Assembly: GCA_025345505.1 (NCBI GenBank) | Contig: JANVCC010000010.1 | Coordinates: 44,589,738 to 44,653,737, forward strand | Origin: Todiramphus chloris collaris | Lineage: Eukaryota > Chordata > Aves > Coraciiformes > Alcedinidae | Reading direction: 5' to 3' | DNA length: 64,000 nt | Program-made: the position numbers and the translations under genes | The notes under the pieces: generated by a model | The model's input: the letters and a program-made list of their open reading frames with translations, nothing else | What the model was told of the DNA's origin: nothing | The model's database searches: none | Shown here: piece by piece, positions 1 through 38,399 of the stretch | Layout of the letters: every line of letters starts with the position of its first letter | How positions within the stretch are numbered: the stretch's first letter is position 1

Positions 1-1499
1 AGGCTGAGTCTGGCACCTGCTCACCACAGTATTTCTCTCACTCTGAAGAAAAACTCTTTCTATCAAAAACTCCTTGCACAGATGAGTGAATGGACCAAAT
101 TCTCTTCATTTCACTTTGACATTTTGTATTTCCTCTCCCTGGGTACGATTTTTCTCCGCTCTCATGCAGGAGATTTCTTTATCTTCCTCTTTGTCAGTAA
201 GTGTAAACACAGAACGTGGGAAATTTTGTAAAATAAACGAAAAATGTGAAGATGGAAAGGGAACTGGATTAAAGAGTATTACAGGAAATGAGCCAAAGTG
301 TTTACATGTGCATTTCCTTATGGGAATTAAAAAAATAATAATAAAATCATAGACAGTTGAGAGAAAGGAAGAATAGCTCTGTAAGGAGCATAAAGGTTCA
401 CACAGTATACTTTATCATTCTAAAACCAGGTTAAACAACAATATGAGAAGTGTAGAGGCAGATAAACAGCAAAGAGCACACGTCTTTAATCATCTTGTAC
501 ATTCATCTAAATTCTGAAAGAAACAATTTTGTTTGAGATATCAAAGTATTCAAAACTACAAATATAAACTCCAAAACACTGGATTTTTTAATATTATTTT
601 ATTTTTTAAGAAATACTCTCTCCCAATCTATTTCCTATTTTCTTCTTAAAAACAGAGTAATACTCTGAATATCTACACGTTGCAGGGGATGTACAATCAG
701 CCACATAGTGTGGATAAAGATCGGTTCTGATAACCAATATAAGTTCCTATGAGTGAAAGAAATCCATTAGAGTTTGAGTGGAAATCAGTTCCCCCATGGG
801 TCTTGTACTAGCCTGCACAGCTGTGAATATTATTCTGTCTGAATTTTTTAACACCTAAGTATTTCTATAAAAAAATGACTCATTAGAAATAACTGTTAGC
901 TAAATTCACAAGAACTCCTAGAATACATTAGCCTACTCTCAACATTCAGAGCTCTGTACTTACTACTTGTCAGAGTGATACCAGAGTTCAAACGATGCTG
1001 AGTTGCGTTAATAAATTATTACAAAGATAATATATTTGATACATACTTGTGTTTCCATCAGGAGCTGATGCGTCTAAATATGACATATTATTATGGAAGT
1101 ATTCAAATAACATTGTATGAAAAAAAAAACCCACAAAATATATTAAAGCACCTAGTGCACTTTCCTGGAACAAACTATTTGTAGTATGCAGGATTTGAAA
1201 AAGTTTTAAAAAAACCCACAAAAATTGCCTTTTTAGAAAAGGGATGATTTTTTTCTGCATCAAATATGTGCTAACCAGAAGTCTTAGCACTTCTGTCATT
1301 TTAGAAAACAGATGGGTGACAGACATTTAAAAGAAGAAAAATACATAAAGGGAAAGCAGTATATGTGAAAGTATTTTACATTTATACCTTCTAGGTACTG
1401 TCTGTTCATCCACTTTGTAGTCTTTTAATTCCAGGATCTGTTTGAATTTTGCTGCAGCTAAACTTTGTTTAGAAACACTGTCACTATTTCTCCATTCAA
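1..1499. other. Flank 3' of RASSF9, no gene seen
   Basis: AT-rich sequence with only short chance reading frames on both strands. No repeat family, RNA gene or exon was recognised. It may still be part of a longer RASSF9 3' UTR if the distal AATAAA at 603-598 (minus) is used. Confidence 0.5.
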
Positions 1500-1505
1500 T
1501 TTATT
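1500..1505 (-). terminator. RASSF9: Candidate RASSF9 poly(A) signal AATAAA
   Basis: First exact AATAAA on the minus strand downstream of the RASSF9 stop. The following 50 bases include a GT-containing stretch (GTGACAGTGTTTC). The distance implies a 3' UTR of about 1.4 kb. ATTAAA at 1793-1788 is the alternative. Confidence 0.35.
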
Positions 1506-2920
1506 TACTCAAAAGTGTTAAACAGATTTATCTGGAAAATATAAACACGGCAATCCAGAAATTAGTCATGTACTCTTTGTAAGCAGAGTCTCTATCTCAG
1601 AGTCAGAAATCTTGTTCAGTAACTGAGGAGAACATCTCAGTTACGCATCTTCACTTTGGTTTCACAGCAATGTGCTGGAGAAGGATTCTAGATCAACTGC
1701 TACCTAATAAAATTAAATAATTCAAGTTAACCACATAGTTGTAAAATTTTCATGATCTGCATTTGTTTTTTTTCCTGGAGCCCAATATTTAATTAGCTAT
1801 ATAAAATGGATCACCTTAGCTGTATTCTAAAGTCCTCTCCAAGTGAGTAGGATTTACAGTTCCATATTTCTACTCCAGCATGAGACAGGACTTGACATCC
1901 TACCTGCTATGTGAAAATGGTAACTACCTGGCTACTGGGAAACAGTGTCTAGTCAGAGCCAAAAATGTCTGGTTTCTGCATGTCCCTTCTGTTATGCTCT
2001 ATTTGGTAGTCATGATCTGAGGAGGTCTAAGACATTGGATGTGAGTAGTGAGATAGGCAGGAGAAAGGCTGCCTGAAAACACCCTTGGGGTTAGGTGTGA
2101 GCTTGGGATTTAAGCATCTCACACAAGCAGGACCTAAGAAGTTCTGACATGCCTGCTGGCAGGAACTATGTGGATTTAAGCATCACTGGAGCAACTGCAG
2201 GGTAACAGCAAGTAAGTAGGGGTTTTAAGGATCTTAGAAGCAGTTGAACACTGCTGAAAGAGAATGGAAATTAAAAACCTATCTGTGTGTGATAATTTTT
2301 AAAATGGAATTTAGGTGTTTTTGAAAATATCATCCTGATAACTCAAAACTAAATATACAATATAAATGCAATTGCTTTTTTTTTTTTTTTTTCCCTAAAA
2401 TACCATAAACACTATTTTTTAACATATTATATGCTTGATTATATATTCTTTTACAGCAGCTTCATGGCAGGGAAACTCCAGCTGAATAAAGCTAATGTAA
2501 CAGAGCGGAAAATCAAGCTCTCTGTCTACTTTGGTCTAATCTCTAATTCACATTCCTAAATAGTTAGAGAGATGCAGAAGTGGACCCAAGGATTAGGGGA
2601 TATAAGATCTCCAGACTTTTGGTCCAAGCCAGTCAGAATGCTCCTGTTTCAATGAGTATCAATATTACAAGGTTTAAACAGTCTGTCCTGATTTAGCAAA
2701 GCCAACAACCTTACACCAATTAGCAGGTAACCCATGAGACTGCCAATGCATTTAAGCACACGTATACTATTAAGCACATAAATAGACACTGTTTACTTTG
2801 CTAAAGAGGTGCCACAGTTTTAACAACTTGAAGGGCTGAACTCTCAAGACAACAAGGTTTACTAATTCTTATAAATATCCTCCAAAATATGACTTTTCAT
2901 AATTGTGTGATTGTTTTCAA
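1500..2920 (-). other. RASSF9: Probable RASSF9 3' UTR
   Basis: AT-rich sequence directly after the RASSF9 stop with no credible coding frame on either strand. The first canonical AATAAA on the minus strand after the stop is at 1505-1500. An ATTAAA variant occurs at 1793-1788, and another AATAAA lies at 603-598. The true 3' end cannot be decided from sequence. It contains a T17 run at 2376-2392 (plus-strand view). Confidence 0.4.
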
Positions 2921-28156
<25,236 letters not shown>

Positions 28157-28700
28157 GATCCCAGCGGCAGAAGCATAACATCAGCGATCCCCAAACAATT
28201 CGAGGGTGTTCCCTTCTCCCCTATTTTTTTCCCTGAGCGCCTTCCAGCTTGTTAATAGTCACTGAGCGTAGCGATGAGCTGGAAGTTGTGCAATTTACTG
28301 CTAACTTTGAACTCCGGCTTGTTGCTGCTGCTGCACCTTTGGAGTCCTGCCCAGCTGCAAACTTGAAGGAGGCGTTTAGGAGCAGGAAAAAGAAAGGAGG
28401 GGGGGAAATACGCACTTGCTCCTGTGATGTGAAGTTATGCACCGAACTTGCTAAACTTTCAGCCTCGTCACCCTCGGGGCACCAGCCAGCAAATGGGAAA
28501 GAAGGGGTTTTGCTCCGGTGGGGAACTCCGTAAAAAAAAGGCTGAAAACTTTCCCCGGGAGGTTCCAGCCACTTCAGGTCAAGTCGTTCAGCTAAACACC
28601 AGCGTTAATGAAAGGCAAGCATCAGTTGCCACACCAGTTCTCAGTGCATAATAACCTGCCTTTTCACTACCTCTTTACAAGGTTTTGGACAAGTAATGGG
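28157..28700 (-). promoter_or_regulatory. RASSF9: Inferred RASSF9 5' UTR and proximal promoter
   Basis: Sequence upstream of the RASSF9 ATG on the minus strand. It has moderate GC content with scattered CpGs to about 28560 and then becomes AT-rich. I see no clear TATA box at a useful distance, so the start site cannot be fixed. An exact octamer ATTTGCAT (28769-28776, plus strand) lies just beyond. Two ATGs at 28181 and 28176 start overlapping upstream ORFs if they are transcribed. Confidence 0.45.
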
Positions 28701-29236
28701 AAGATGAAGGGGAAAAGCCAGACCACTGTGGCCCCTCTACTCTCCCTGGACTTTTAAATAAAGGAGGTATTTGCATTAAAGCTTTCACAGGCTAAAAGCA
28801 CCTCTGAAAAACTCTTCTAAGTGTGGCCTAGCAGAGGACAAGTGAGGCAACAACGCAAAAGGCTCAGTTCGCACTGATGTTTCAGGACCTTTTTTTGTTA
28901 TTAAGTTGGCTTCCCCAGAAGGGAAATGAACACACACTACAGTTCCTGTTCACTGGAATCCCCTGGGAACAAAAGATTTGGAGTATTGCTTCAGGAGGGA
29001 AATTTTTTAAAGCTTCAGAAGGCAAACTTTTTTTTTGTTTTTTTCTTTTTTCTTACTTCCCCCTTCTTCCAATTTGTAGTGCAATAAGGGAAAGTGGACC
29101 CATTGCACCCCAAAGGCTGATGCTGATGGGTGAGGGTCCTGGGGCTGGTGGTCAACTGGGAAATCCACAGAACAGCCCTAACCCACTACTTCCTGCAGCG
29201 AAATAAACAGCTACATATTAGATGTAAACCACTCCT

Positions 29237-29370
29237 CCCCCCCCCCCCCCCCCCGCTCCCCCTTTTTTTTGGTGTTGTTTTTTTGGTGTTGTTTTGTTAT
29301 TGTTGTTTGTTGCTGTTTGCTTGTTTGATTGATATTGTTTGGTCTGGTTTGGTTTGGTTTTTGTTCCTTC
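29237..29370. repeat. Poly-C run followed by T/G-rich low-complexity tract
   Basis: A C18 run (29237-29254) and a second short C run are followed by poly-T and then TTG/TTTG/GGTTT-type sequence to about 29370. Strand composition flips from all-C to T/G. Reading frames here are artefacts. Confidence 0.85.
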
Positions 29371-32300
29371 TTTCTCACATATTACAAGGCAAGATCTTTA
29401 TGTGGACACACAAAGATGTAGCACAATAGGGAACTGTTTTATTAACCAGAGGTGATGATTAAATAGGAACCTGCCAGAATAAGGGCTTATCATAAAAAAA
29501 GACTTTTTCTAAAATTTCCTTTTCCTCCCTTAGTCAAGATAGTCACTGCAGCCTGAAGAAAACAAAGCAAAGGCCCATTCCATGGGTTACCTATTACTGG
29601 AAGCTCTGGGAATACCCCACATATTTTCAGTTCAGTCCCATGCCTCTAAATTCTCTGAGCTGTAACTACAAAGAGAGGGACCGGAGCCTCTTAAAAACCT
29701 TGTTTGGGTAACAATCCAAATAACACGAAAATAGGGAAGCTGAAACGAAACAACTTTCAGACTTCTGATCCTGCTGCCAGTGTAGATTTTAAGTAGCGTG
29801 ATTTTGGTATTATGAACATAAGATGAAAAACATTAAGTCCATAGAAATCTTTCCTTTTACTTTGAATTGAGTTATGTAAGCCATAAAGAGGGGATTTTCT
29901 TATATCTAAAGGACTGGGAATTTTTTTCGCTCCCTAGGAGATGTTCAAAACTTATTTGGCATAAAAATCAAATCAGTGTAGAATTTCTTAGAGAATAATT
30001 AATATTCAAATAACTATTTTTATTGGCAGAGATAGAATGAAATAGCTTTATCTACAGAATAAGATTCACTTTTCTCTTCATTAGGAAAATAAATGGGAAC
30101 TCGGCAATATTTGTAGCTGGTTTTATTACTTCTGAATAATCTCACAATTTTAATTTATTCAAGTATGAAAATACCATGTAAATTGTTCCTCTTCTACTAG
30201 CAAATGCAAAACAATTTCCAGTCAAAGATATGTAATGTGGGAACTGGATTCCTCTACTCAAGTAAATCAAAATGCGTGTTATATTCATGTATCTATGCAA
30301 AGAATTATAGGGAAGACTCCAGCATAATAAGCAGACATTTTCCCCACAGCTGAAGAAGGAAACAAGGCTTTCAGTCTATGAACTTTCACAATTAGGCTAA
30401 CCAAAACCAGGAAGAAACTAAGTAGGTGTATGATAAAGTCTTACAAAATAATAAAGGAGAGAATCCTTTGAATGAAAAATATTTAACCTTACTAAAAATA
30501 AGACCAAAGAACATTTAGTGTACCATAAAGATGTGAATACAATCTGTTTCACTTGATATTAAATTAACCTGTAGAACCCCCAAAAAAGTAGAATAGGGGA
30601 CAAAAAAGATGGAATTTATACAAATAGATACACAAAAACATAAAAATACATGGACAGAAGGGACACCTATTTCTACTCTTAAGTACCTAAACCAGTCTCT
30701 GAATAGAGTAGAAATAGTAACAAAACATTTCAGAGGGACAGGTTAATTTTGTAGGCAGTGTTGACACAACAGTTCAGTTAGCTTGCCCTTAAACTTCCAA
30801 AGTGCCTCAAACTGTCTGTATCTGTATGTACATGTCTTTAAACTCCAGCTCTGATCTTCCAGGAATATTGGGCCAACATTCCAGACCAGGGCCCTGGCAC
30901 TTCCTAGCATGTCGTGTGGACATAAAAAGCAACCACTGCTCAAGTCTTGTGTATGATCATCTTCTAATCATACATTCTTCATTAAAAAATCTGAAAGGTG
31001 AATAGCTAGTAACAGTGCATTTTCCACCCATGAGCTGATAAGTTCAGCCAATTGTTCTCTGACACAATATCCTGGACATAGTAATGAATGAATTTTTGGA
31101 GAAGTAATGATTAAATGGCAGGTAGCTCAGTTTGCAGGACTCATTTTTTGAGAACACTCCTTAAAATACATATGTACTGAACTTGAGATCATCAGAAAGA
31201 CACATCAATAATTTACTCTGGCATTTAAAGGAGAAGGAAAGGGAATTATAAACACTAGTGTATCACCTGACACCTAGGTAAGCTTACTGAACAACAAATC
31301 TGGATACAAATCTTGGGTGCTTGATCAGAATGCTGAAGATTAATAAATTGAAGTATTTCATTTGCCATCTTCCAAAGCATCTCACACTGAACATCGTATA
31401 CTTCTCTTTGACAAAAATACTGCATTATAGCAATGCTTTAAACACCAGCTTTAAGCCAGCTTTAAAACCCAGCTTTAACCATATCAGTCTATGGGTACAG
31501 TTTCAAATTAACTTTGTACATGCAGCAAGGAGAGGGTGTACTACTGCTCCCTCCTTCCCTTTCTTACCTCTCTTACCCACCACTAGATTCCAGGGCCTAT
31601 CTTAACACAATCTCTGGGATCTCTTCTGATCTCCTGGTAAGCTGTCATAATTAATTCAAATTCCAACCTAGCAACAGAAGGTTGTTCCTTATGTTCTGGG
31701 CTGATCGGTGAGGTGATCTGGCTTACCTCAGGATCAGACAAGATCAGTCAGACAGTGTGAATTCCAGAGCTGATGCAAGGGAGGAGTTGAACTGTAAGCA
31801 GGACTGGGGGAATGAAAGAGAGGAAGCAAAGTGAAAGGAGGACTTGGAAATAGGGGGAGGAGGGAACAAGACCTCCTTCTTTGGCTGTGTGGTAGGGCAG
31901 TTTGGCAGTTCAATGAAACCTATTCTAAGAGTGGGTTTACACAAAATTACTTCATCTAATCTAATGGCTTGCTGTCCTTAAAAGTGGGGAGGTGTCATTC
32001 CTCTCTCACCCACCACAGACTCCCAACTCTTTCCTTGTGCCAGATCTGTTTCTCAACAGGCTTTGTGCTCACATCATTCAACTTCTTAAATAGAGGGAAA
32101 ATGGACTTGACACGGGAAAGTGAATAAACAGCTTTTTCTTGGGTTAACTTTTTAAATTCCCTTATTGAGGTGTCAGACAATTGGCAGGACTGGCATGTGG
32201 GGAGAGAAATAGGACTGTGTGGCCAAGAGTGTGGGCAGGGAGATGTGGGAGAAAGACATCTTGTCTGAGCAGCCCTAAGCAGCTGGATTGTCTCAGCCAC

Positions 32301-34385
32301 ATTGTGTAACTTCATTCTGGCTGCAGCAGTGAGCAGCTCAATGGAGGCAGCAAAAGCTACCTTAGGAACAGGATAAACTGCCCAGTTCTTGTTCTACGTT
32401 ACTCTGCATAGGTTGCTTCTGGTACCTTGGCTCCCTCATTTTAAACCATCATAAATGTTTATGTCTGCTTTAAGTGCAGCCAAGTATATGAATACAAGAC
32501 ACTAAACTAGATGGTCCAACGAGTAGGAGGGAAAGGTCAATGTTGACTTTATAACTCACTAAAAGGCAGGAAACTGGGTAATACATCTTCAGAGAGGTTG
32601 TGGATTTGTGCTGCTCAGCTTACTTGAGAAGATTTACAGAAGGGACTCGGAAGACTGGTGGATGAAGATAAACTGCCAGGTGAAGATCATGTTGGTGAGT
32701 CCAGAGTAATATACTAAGAAGAAAATCTAAACAAACCTTTAAATTAACTGTCAAATCTCAGAAACATAATTTATTTGAGGCAGTTCACACAAAGTCTTAG
32801 GTCAATGTTCTACACTGGTAAAACCAAAACCAAACAAACAAAGTAAGAGAGTTAACAATTAATGAGAAAGGAATACAGAATGAAGTGGAAAAGCTTGTTT
32901 TGCCACTATAAACTTTCGTTCTGTGCCTACATTTTGAATACCCCAGGTAGGCCATCTGAAAAAGAATATGTGGTGCAGGCAGGAAACAAATAACAGCAAG
33001 TGTTTTAATATACGGAATAGCTTAATATGTGAGGAGAAATTAAGTAGAGAGATAAGACTCTTGAATCTGAAGAAAGGTGAGTGTTTGATTATTATAAGAG
33101 AGGTTTGTAATAATCTGTATCATGGAGAAGATAAACAGGAAACAGTTATTTCTCACAGTGTAATTATAAGGATCTGCTGAAAGAAATCATCTGACAGGGA
33201 AATTAGACACACACAAAAAGATGGTACTTGTAAGTAAATGGCAGAACTGCCCTCTAACTGCAAATAGCAGGGAGAACAAAAGTATGAATTAGCTAAAAAA
33301 GAGATTAGGCAAAACCATGGAGTATACAGCCAATAGAGGTTACAACAATCACTGGGTTCTTGGGTCTTTGACACCTTGGTCCAGCTGTTTCTTACATCTC
33401 TTTTTCTTTTCCCTTCCTTCCCCTACAGCTCACTAGCTCCTGACATAGCCTTAAGTACAGTAAACCAAACGTTTACTTTTGACTTGCAGATTGGGTCCTG
33501 ATGTAGCATCACCTTCTGTGACCTCTGTAGAGGACTTCCATGTAAGGATTTGCCTGAACTTCCATGCAGCAGTAAAAAAAACCAGGCAGCTTGTCCCCCT
33601 GTGATCAGACTTTTATTCAATATTGCAGATACAGAACTAATTTTTTATATTCTACAGGCCCAAAGTACTCCTAAGCATGAGCAACTTTGCAAATATGGAC
33701 TCAACTTCTTTGTCTGCACATGACTGTCCCACTCAGCACATTCTCTACACATCCCCAAATCTCATTCTCTCGTTGCTTTCATTAGCTGCTAAGACAATGT
33801 CCTGTGACTCAAAGTAACATTTTTTCATTTCCAACATGTTCCTCCCTTATGTGTTCCCAGTCTTTCTGTAATGGTATAAATGTTTGTCAGTTAGGTACTT
33901 GAACAGTCTGCAATAAAGAGGCTGAAGTAAGTGAAGTGAGAATCAAGGTTTATGAAAGAACATCCTTCAGTCTGTCACAAGGGACTATTAAATATAATGG
34001 TCCAAATATGCTTTCAGCTTTGAAAATACTTGAATTGCTGATTATCAGATGCTGGGAGTGAAAAGACTACCTCATATTCATCCTGCTTTTATGCTCTTCC
34101 ATAAGCATCTTCTAATGCCCACTATCAGAGACAGGATATGATATCAGCAAGGCTTTTGGTGTGACTTAGTAGAGCAGCTCTTCTGTTACTGATTTGATAT
34201 ACCATGAAAAATACTCTTCTCCTTGTGTCTTTTCTCCAGCTCTCTAGCAGATCTTTCTTCTTCACTCTGAAAGTTTGATTAAGATGTTTTAAGAGATGAA
34301 CTAAATTCTCAGATCCTACAGATTTGCCCAGTAATCATGGAAACAGCAGACAGGGATAAATGATCTATCCTCTATCTAACTCTCC

Positions 34386-34449
34386 TGTGGTGGTGGTGGT
34401 TTTTTGTTTTTTGTTTTTTTTTTGGTTTTTTTGTTTTTTTTTTTTTTTT
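34386..34449. repeat. (TGG)n then poly-T/G tract
   Basis: Short (GGT)n run followed by T runs interrupted by single or double G. It could be a decayed oligo-T simple repeat; no element body was recognised next to it. Confidence 0.8.
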
Positions 34450-35137
34450 AATTCCTCTTATTAAATATAAAATATAATTGCTTTTTATAACAGTTTTTGC
34501 AGCATGCAGCAATAGTATTTTGTGGTTATATTCATTGATGTAAATGTTTGAGTTAGTAACAATTCTGACTGTTGCAGCAACTAAGTCAAAGAGAACAATT
34601 TAGCTGAACTGATAACAATTTAGACAAACTGATCTGTCTGTCCCAAGCTTCCATACCTAGGTCACCAATAACTGATGAAGAGTTACAAAACATAAAATTG
34701 CTCTGAGCACGTCTCCAGAAGCCCTAGCTCACACTGCATACATTGCTAAAGGTACATTGGAAAAACATCATGTACACCAAAGAAACTTCCTGTTACTGGA
34801 AGGGTATAAAAGCTGAAAAAAAAAGACACAAAGAAAATAATTTTCTTTATTTAAAAACATGACCAAAAAAACTTTTCTGATATTAATATAATACAGGGTT
34901 CTAAATATCTTTAATAAAACTTCTACATAGCATTTTTTCCTTTCAAGACATATGCTAAATTTGCATAATGAACTATAAGCTACTCCCATGTTCTGAAAAA
35001 GCTGCTTATTCTTATGCTGCCTACATCCAATTATAAGAATTGACAGTCCTTGTGGCACTAAGTGAGAAAAACTAGACATGTAATTTGTAGATAAGCAATT
35101 GAAGAGTATTGTTTTCAATCCTCTGAGAACCTTTAAA

Positions 35138-35344
35138 CATAGAATCATAGAATAGTTCTGGCTGGAAGAGACCTTCAAGATCATCAAGTCCAACCTTACT
35201 CCTAGACATATCAAAAACTACTAAACCATGTCCCTAAGCACAACATCTGCCCGTCTCTTCCAGGGATGGTGACTCCACCACCTCCCTGGGCAGGCCATTC
35301 CAATGCCTGATAACCCTTTCTGTAAAGAAATGCTTCCTAATAGA
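35138..35344 (-). mobile_element. CR1 LINE 3'-end fragment
   Basis: Starts with the reversed CR1 terminal repeat (AGAATCATAGAATAG) and continues with the conserved CR1 tail in reverse orientation: GGAAGAGACCTTCAAGATC, TCATCAAGTCCAACC, CAGGGATGGTGACTCCACCA, CCATTCCAATGCCTGATAAC and a final TGCTTCCTAAT. The element therefore runs on the minus strand, with its 3' terminus at about 35138 and 5' truncation near 35344. About 200 bases, no ORF. CR1 is the dominant LINE of birds, and short 5'-truncated copies are the norm. The close match to the family pattern suggests a fairly young copy. Confidence 0.93.
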
Positions 35345-37942
35345 AACACATAGAAAGCAAAGTAATACAGGAAGAATCTATGGAAATATTCTCAGAACAG
35401 TCCCCCAGCTTTAAATCCCCATTATGTGATTAATAAAAGGAATATTAATTGTATGCCTTTTGATATGCAATGATAATGTCTCACTCATTTAGTATTTCAT
35501 GATTTTCTGATTACGTTTAGTTAGGACTCTCCCAAGATCTTTATTCACATAGCAGGAGAATAAATAGTTTCAAACTACAAACTGGAGAATAATATTATTG
35601 TTCATCCTCTTCCAGACCCAATTTTTAATCACATAATCTTTAAGAAGGGCAAGGATTATGTATTGACCAGGAAGCCTCCACAGTGAGGAGTTTTCATGAC
35701 CTGTGTATAGAGTTTACCTCTTTTTTGAGTGTTGTATTTAAAATTACTTGTCACAGTGATGATGCATTCTTAATGCAATTAAAGGTAAACTGTTGACATG
35801 CTTATGGCCAGGTCTGAGTCCTCAAATGCACACATATACAGAGGTAATTTTTTTTTTTTTCTTGTGGCTATATTTCAGAAGCCTCTTGCTTAAATGAGCT
35901 GTATCAGTTGGTTCATTATTTAACTTTGGGTCATTATTTAATATTTCAGAAGAGGAACTCATTTTCAGGTAATTTAAGTAGATTTTACAATATTTGGAAG
36001 ATCTGACCTCTGCTAACGAAAATGATTTTCAGAAAGAAACAAGCCTCTGAGTGTGCTCTTGCCTGATGAATGAGAACATCTTTTACAGCCAAACATCTGA
36101 AACAAATGCCCCCTGGAGGTGTGCACTACTTCAATCATTGTAGAGGGAATTCTCATGTTCTTCTTTAATGCCAGTCCCTGAGATCCTGTCAGTACCTGTA
36201 CCCATTAAGCCTATCACTTTTCAACTTTACACCAAAATCTTTGATATTGTTTTCCTGATGTATGCTTATAGCATGCCTGTTCTTGTCTTCCTGCACAGAG
36301 AGATCTTCTCCAGATGTCAGCTCACATGTGGGCCAGACACACATTAAGATATAGGCTCTCTCCCCTTGCTAGATTCCAGCCATGCATGGAAAATACCCAA
36401 AGTCTACCTAACCGTCAGAATAACTTCATCCCTGCAGTCTATTTTTGTGAAGGACAGAAACAAATTTTTACACCCCCTCACCCCCATCTTGTCTCATCTA
36501 GGGGAACATGGAAAGTATCACATAATTCCACAGTGGCAGAAAGCTGCTGTTTTATAATCTTATACTGGCACACTGCCAGCTCATGAATTACTTTTAAAGG
36601 AAATGAGGGCATCATGAACAATAAGAAATCTTCTAATACACAACATATGAAAATTCTAGGCTGAAGCAGCTTCTAAATCTTTCTCTCACTCCATTTCTTA
36701 TTAAAAAAAAAATCAGCAGGATAGGAATCTGCATATGATGTAATACCTGGAGACAATTATATTCACATTTCTGTGTGCTTTTTTGAAGCTTTTGCAGTGA
36801 AGCAAGTGGGAGTTTTGTCTGATCAAGGCCTTGTTACAAAAACGAGCAACTGCAAATGTGTTAGGAAAGACTGATCTCTGGGACAGTGAATCACAAGTGT
36901 TTCGTCTCTTTTAGAAGGAGAAAAAACCAAAAAATCTCTTGAAACTGTTCAAGTTATTAATATCCAAAACAATTTCTTACTTTCATCCTAGCTGGAAAGT
37001 AGATTTATTACATAGAACACTAACTTAAGAATAAACCTGGTGTTAACCTTAGAATAAAGCAATTCAAATAGGACCAATTTAAGACACAGAAAGGAAAAAA
37101 AAAAAAAAAAAACAGATATAACTGTTTGAGATTACTCTCCAGATGGGGCAGAATATTTTATATTGAATTTTATAGTGTCTGTCTATTTCAAATAAAATAA
37201 TACAATCAAAATTGAGTCCTTCAGAAATCTAAGACATGTTTGCTCTTTCACAGATTTAGCATTAGTTCTGATATGGAACATAGGTCTCTAACAAAAGGTT
37301 TAGGAGGATTTTACATGCTTTAATGTTTCTGACAGAGATGCTAGAGATGGCATTCCAAACCAGCTAATACCAGGAAGATTTTCAAAGCATGGAAAGCCAT
37401 GTGTGATACATACTTGCATCTGACATACCGAGAAGAAGAAGCAGGATGGCACAGTTTGCATAGCAGAGATACATATGTCAAGGCATACATCTTCTCCTGA
37501 AGATGTTATCAATTATTCAACTGGGGTATAATTCTTTGTAATGGAAGAGACTTGCCTCCTTGTAAACGATTGTTCCTTTTGTGCCTCTTGGTCAGGTATG
37601 TATTTTTTACCAAATAATTTGTTAACTATTATTTCATCAAGAAAATTGCCTGAGGCCCAGGCACCTAAACTCTAGAGAATAAAAAGAATGTACTCCACTG
37701 GTTTCTTCCCCAACCCACTGGCTGCTAGTATCTTAATTCCTGAAGCAGTATAAAGAAAATATAGTTATCTAATAAAAACGTATAGAGGCTTTTGACTTAG
37801 GATTGCCTCAGTCTAAATATACAAAGTTTTTAAAATAATTAGCTCCCACTGATTTTAACAGGTATGAATACTTCTACTATGTAAGCCTAGCTCCCTTGTG
37901 CTAGAAGATGTAGCATTAGAGGGAAGACAGTCAGTCTCTGAC

Positions 37943-38330
37943 TGTGATTATGACTGACTGCACAGGCCTCTGTGATGGCTTGAAGGCCTTATTCAAAGAA
38001 GATTTAGTTGATTGGGTGCATAAAGCTATGGCCGGGACTGGTATACAATCAGCTGCATTGTCGCTGTTTATACCGGGAGCGGAGAGATGCAGCAACACAT
38101 ACATTCAGCAAGAGAAGGAAAAAGAAGCAACTTTATTAATTTATAACCCCGTTTTATATACGCTTGCCCCATAGGGAGATTGGTCAGTGATCACCCACCT
38201 CCTAGGGTGATTGGCTAAAGTCCTACAGCGCTCATTTCAAAATATTTTTCCAATGTACCATAAACAGAACTTAGCAAAACACCAAGTGTTAGTCTATCTT
38301 ACAAAAAACATCCTACTGTTTTTCATAACA
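37943..38330 (-). mobile_element. LTR-like block of an endogenous retrovirus
   Basis: Read on the minus strand this block has ordered promoter signals: CCAAT (38214-38210), CCAAT (38183-38179), TATATAAAA (38160-38152), then AATAAA (38137-38132) and a pyrimidine-rich stretch. A TATA box directly followed by a poly(A) signal is typical of class II retroviral LTRs with a short R region. A TGTTATG at 38330 could be the 5' end. The other end is uncertain (37943 or 37971, each beginning TGTGAT on the plus strand). No primer-binding site follows it and decayed sequence precedes it, so it would be a 3' LTR or a solo LTR. Family not identified. Confidence 0.55.
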
Positions 38331-38399
38331 CGCATGAGAAAGGCAGGATTCTCACCGAATATTGTGAGAACCTGAGAAAATCCCTCTGCTAGCAGCTTT

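Noticed and set aside
34768-35214. 148-codon minus-strand frame.
   Set aside because: Its 5' part is CR1 tail sequence and the rest is AT-rich non-coding DNA; not a gene.
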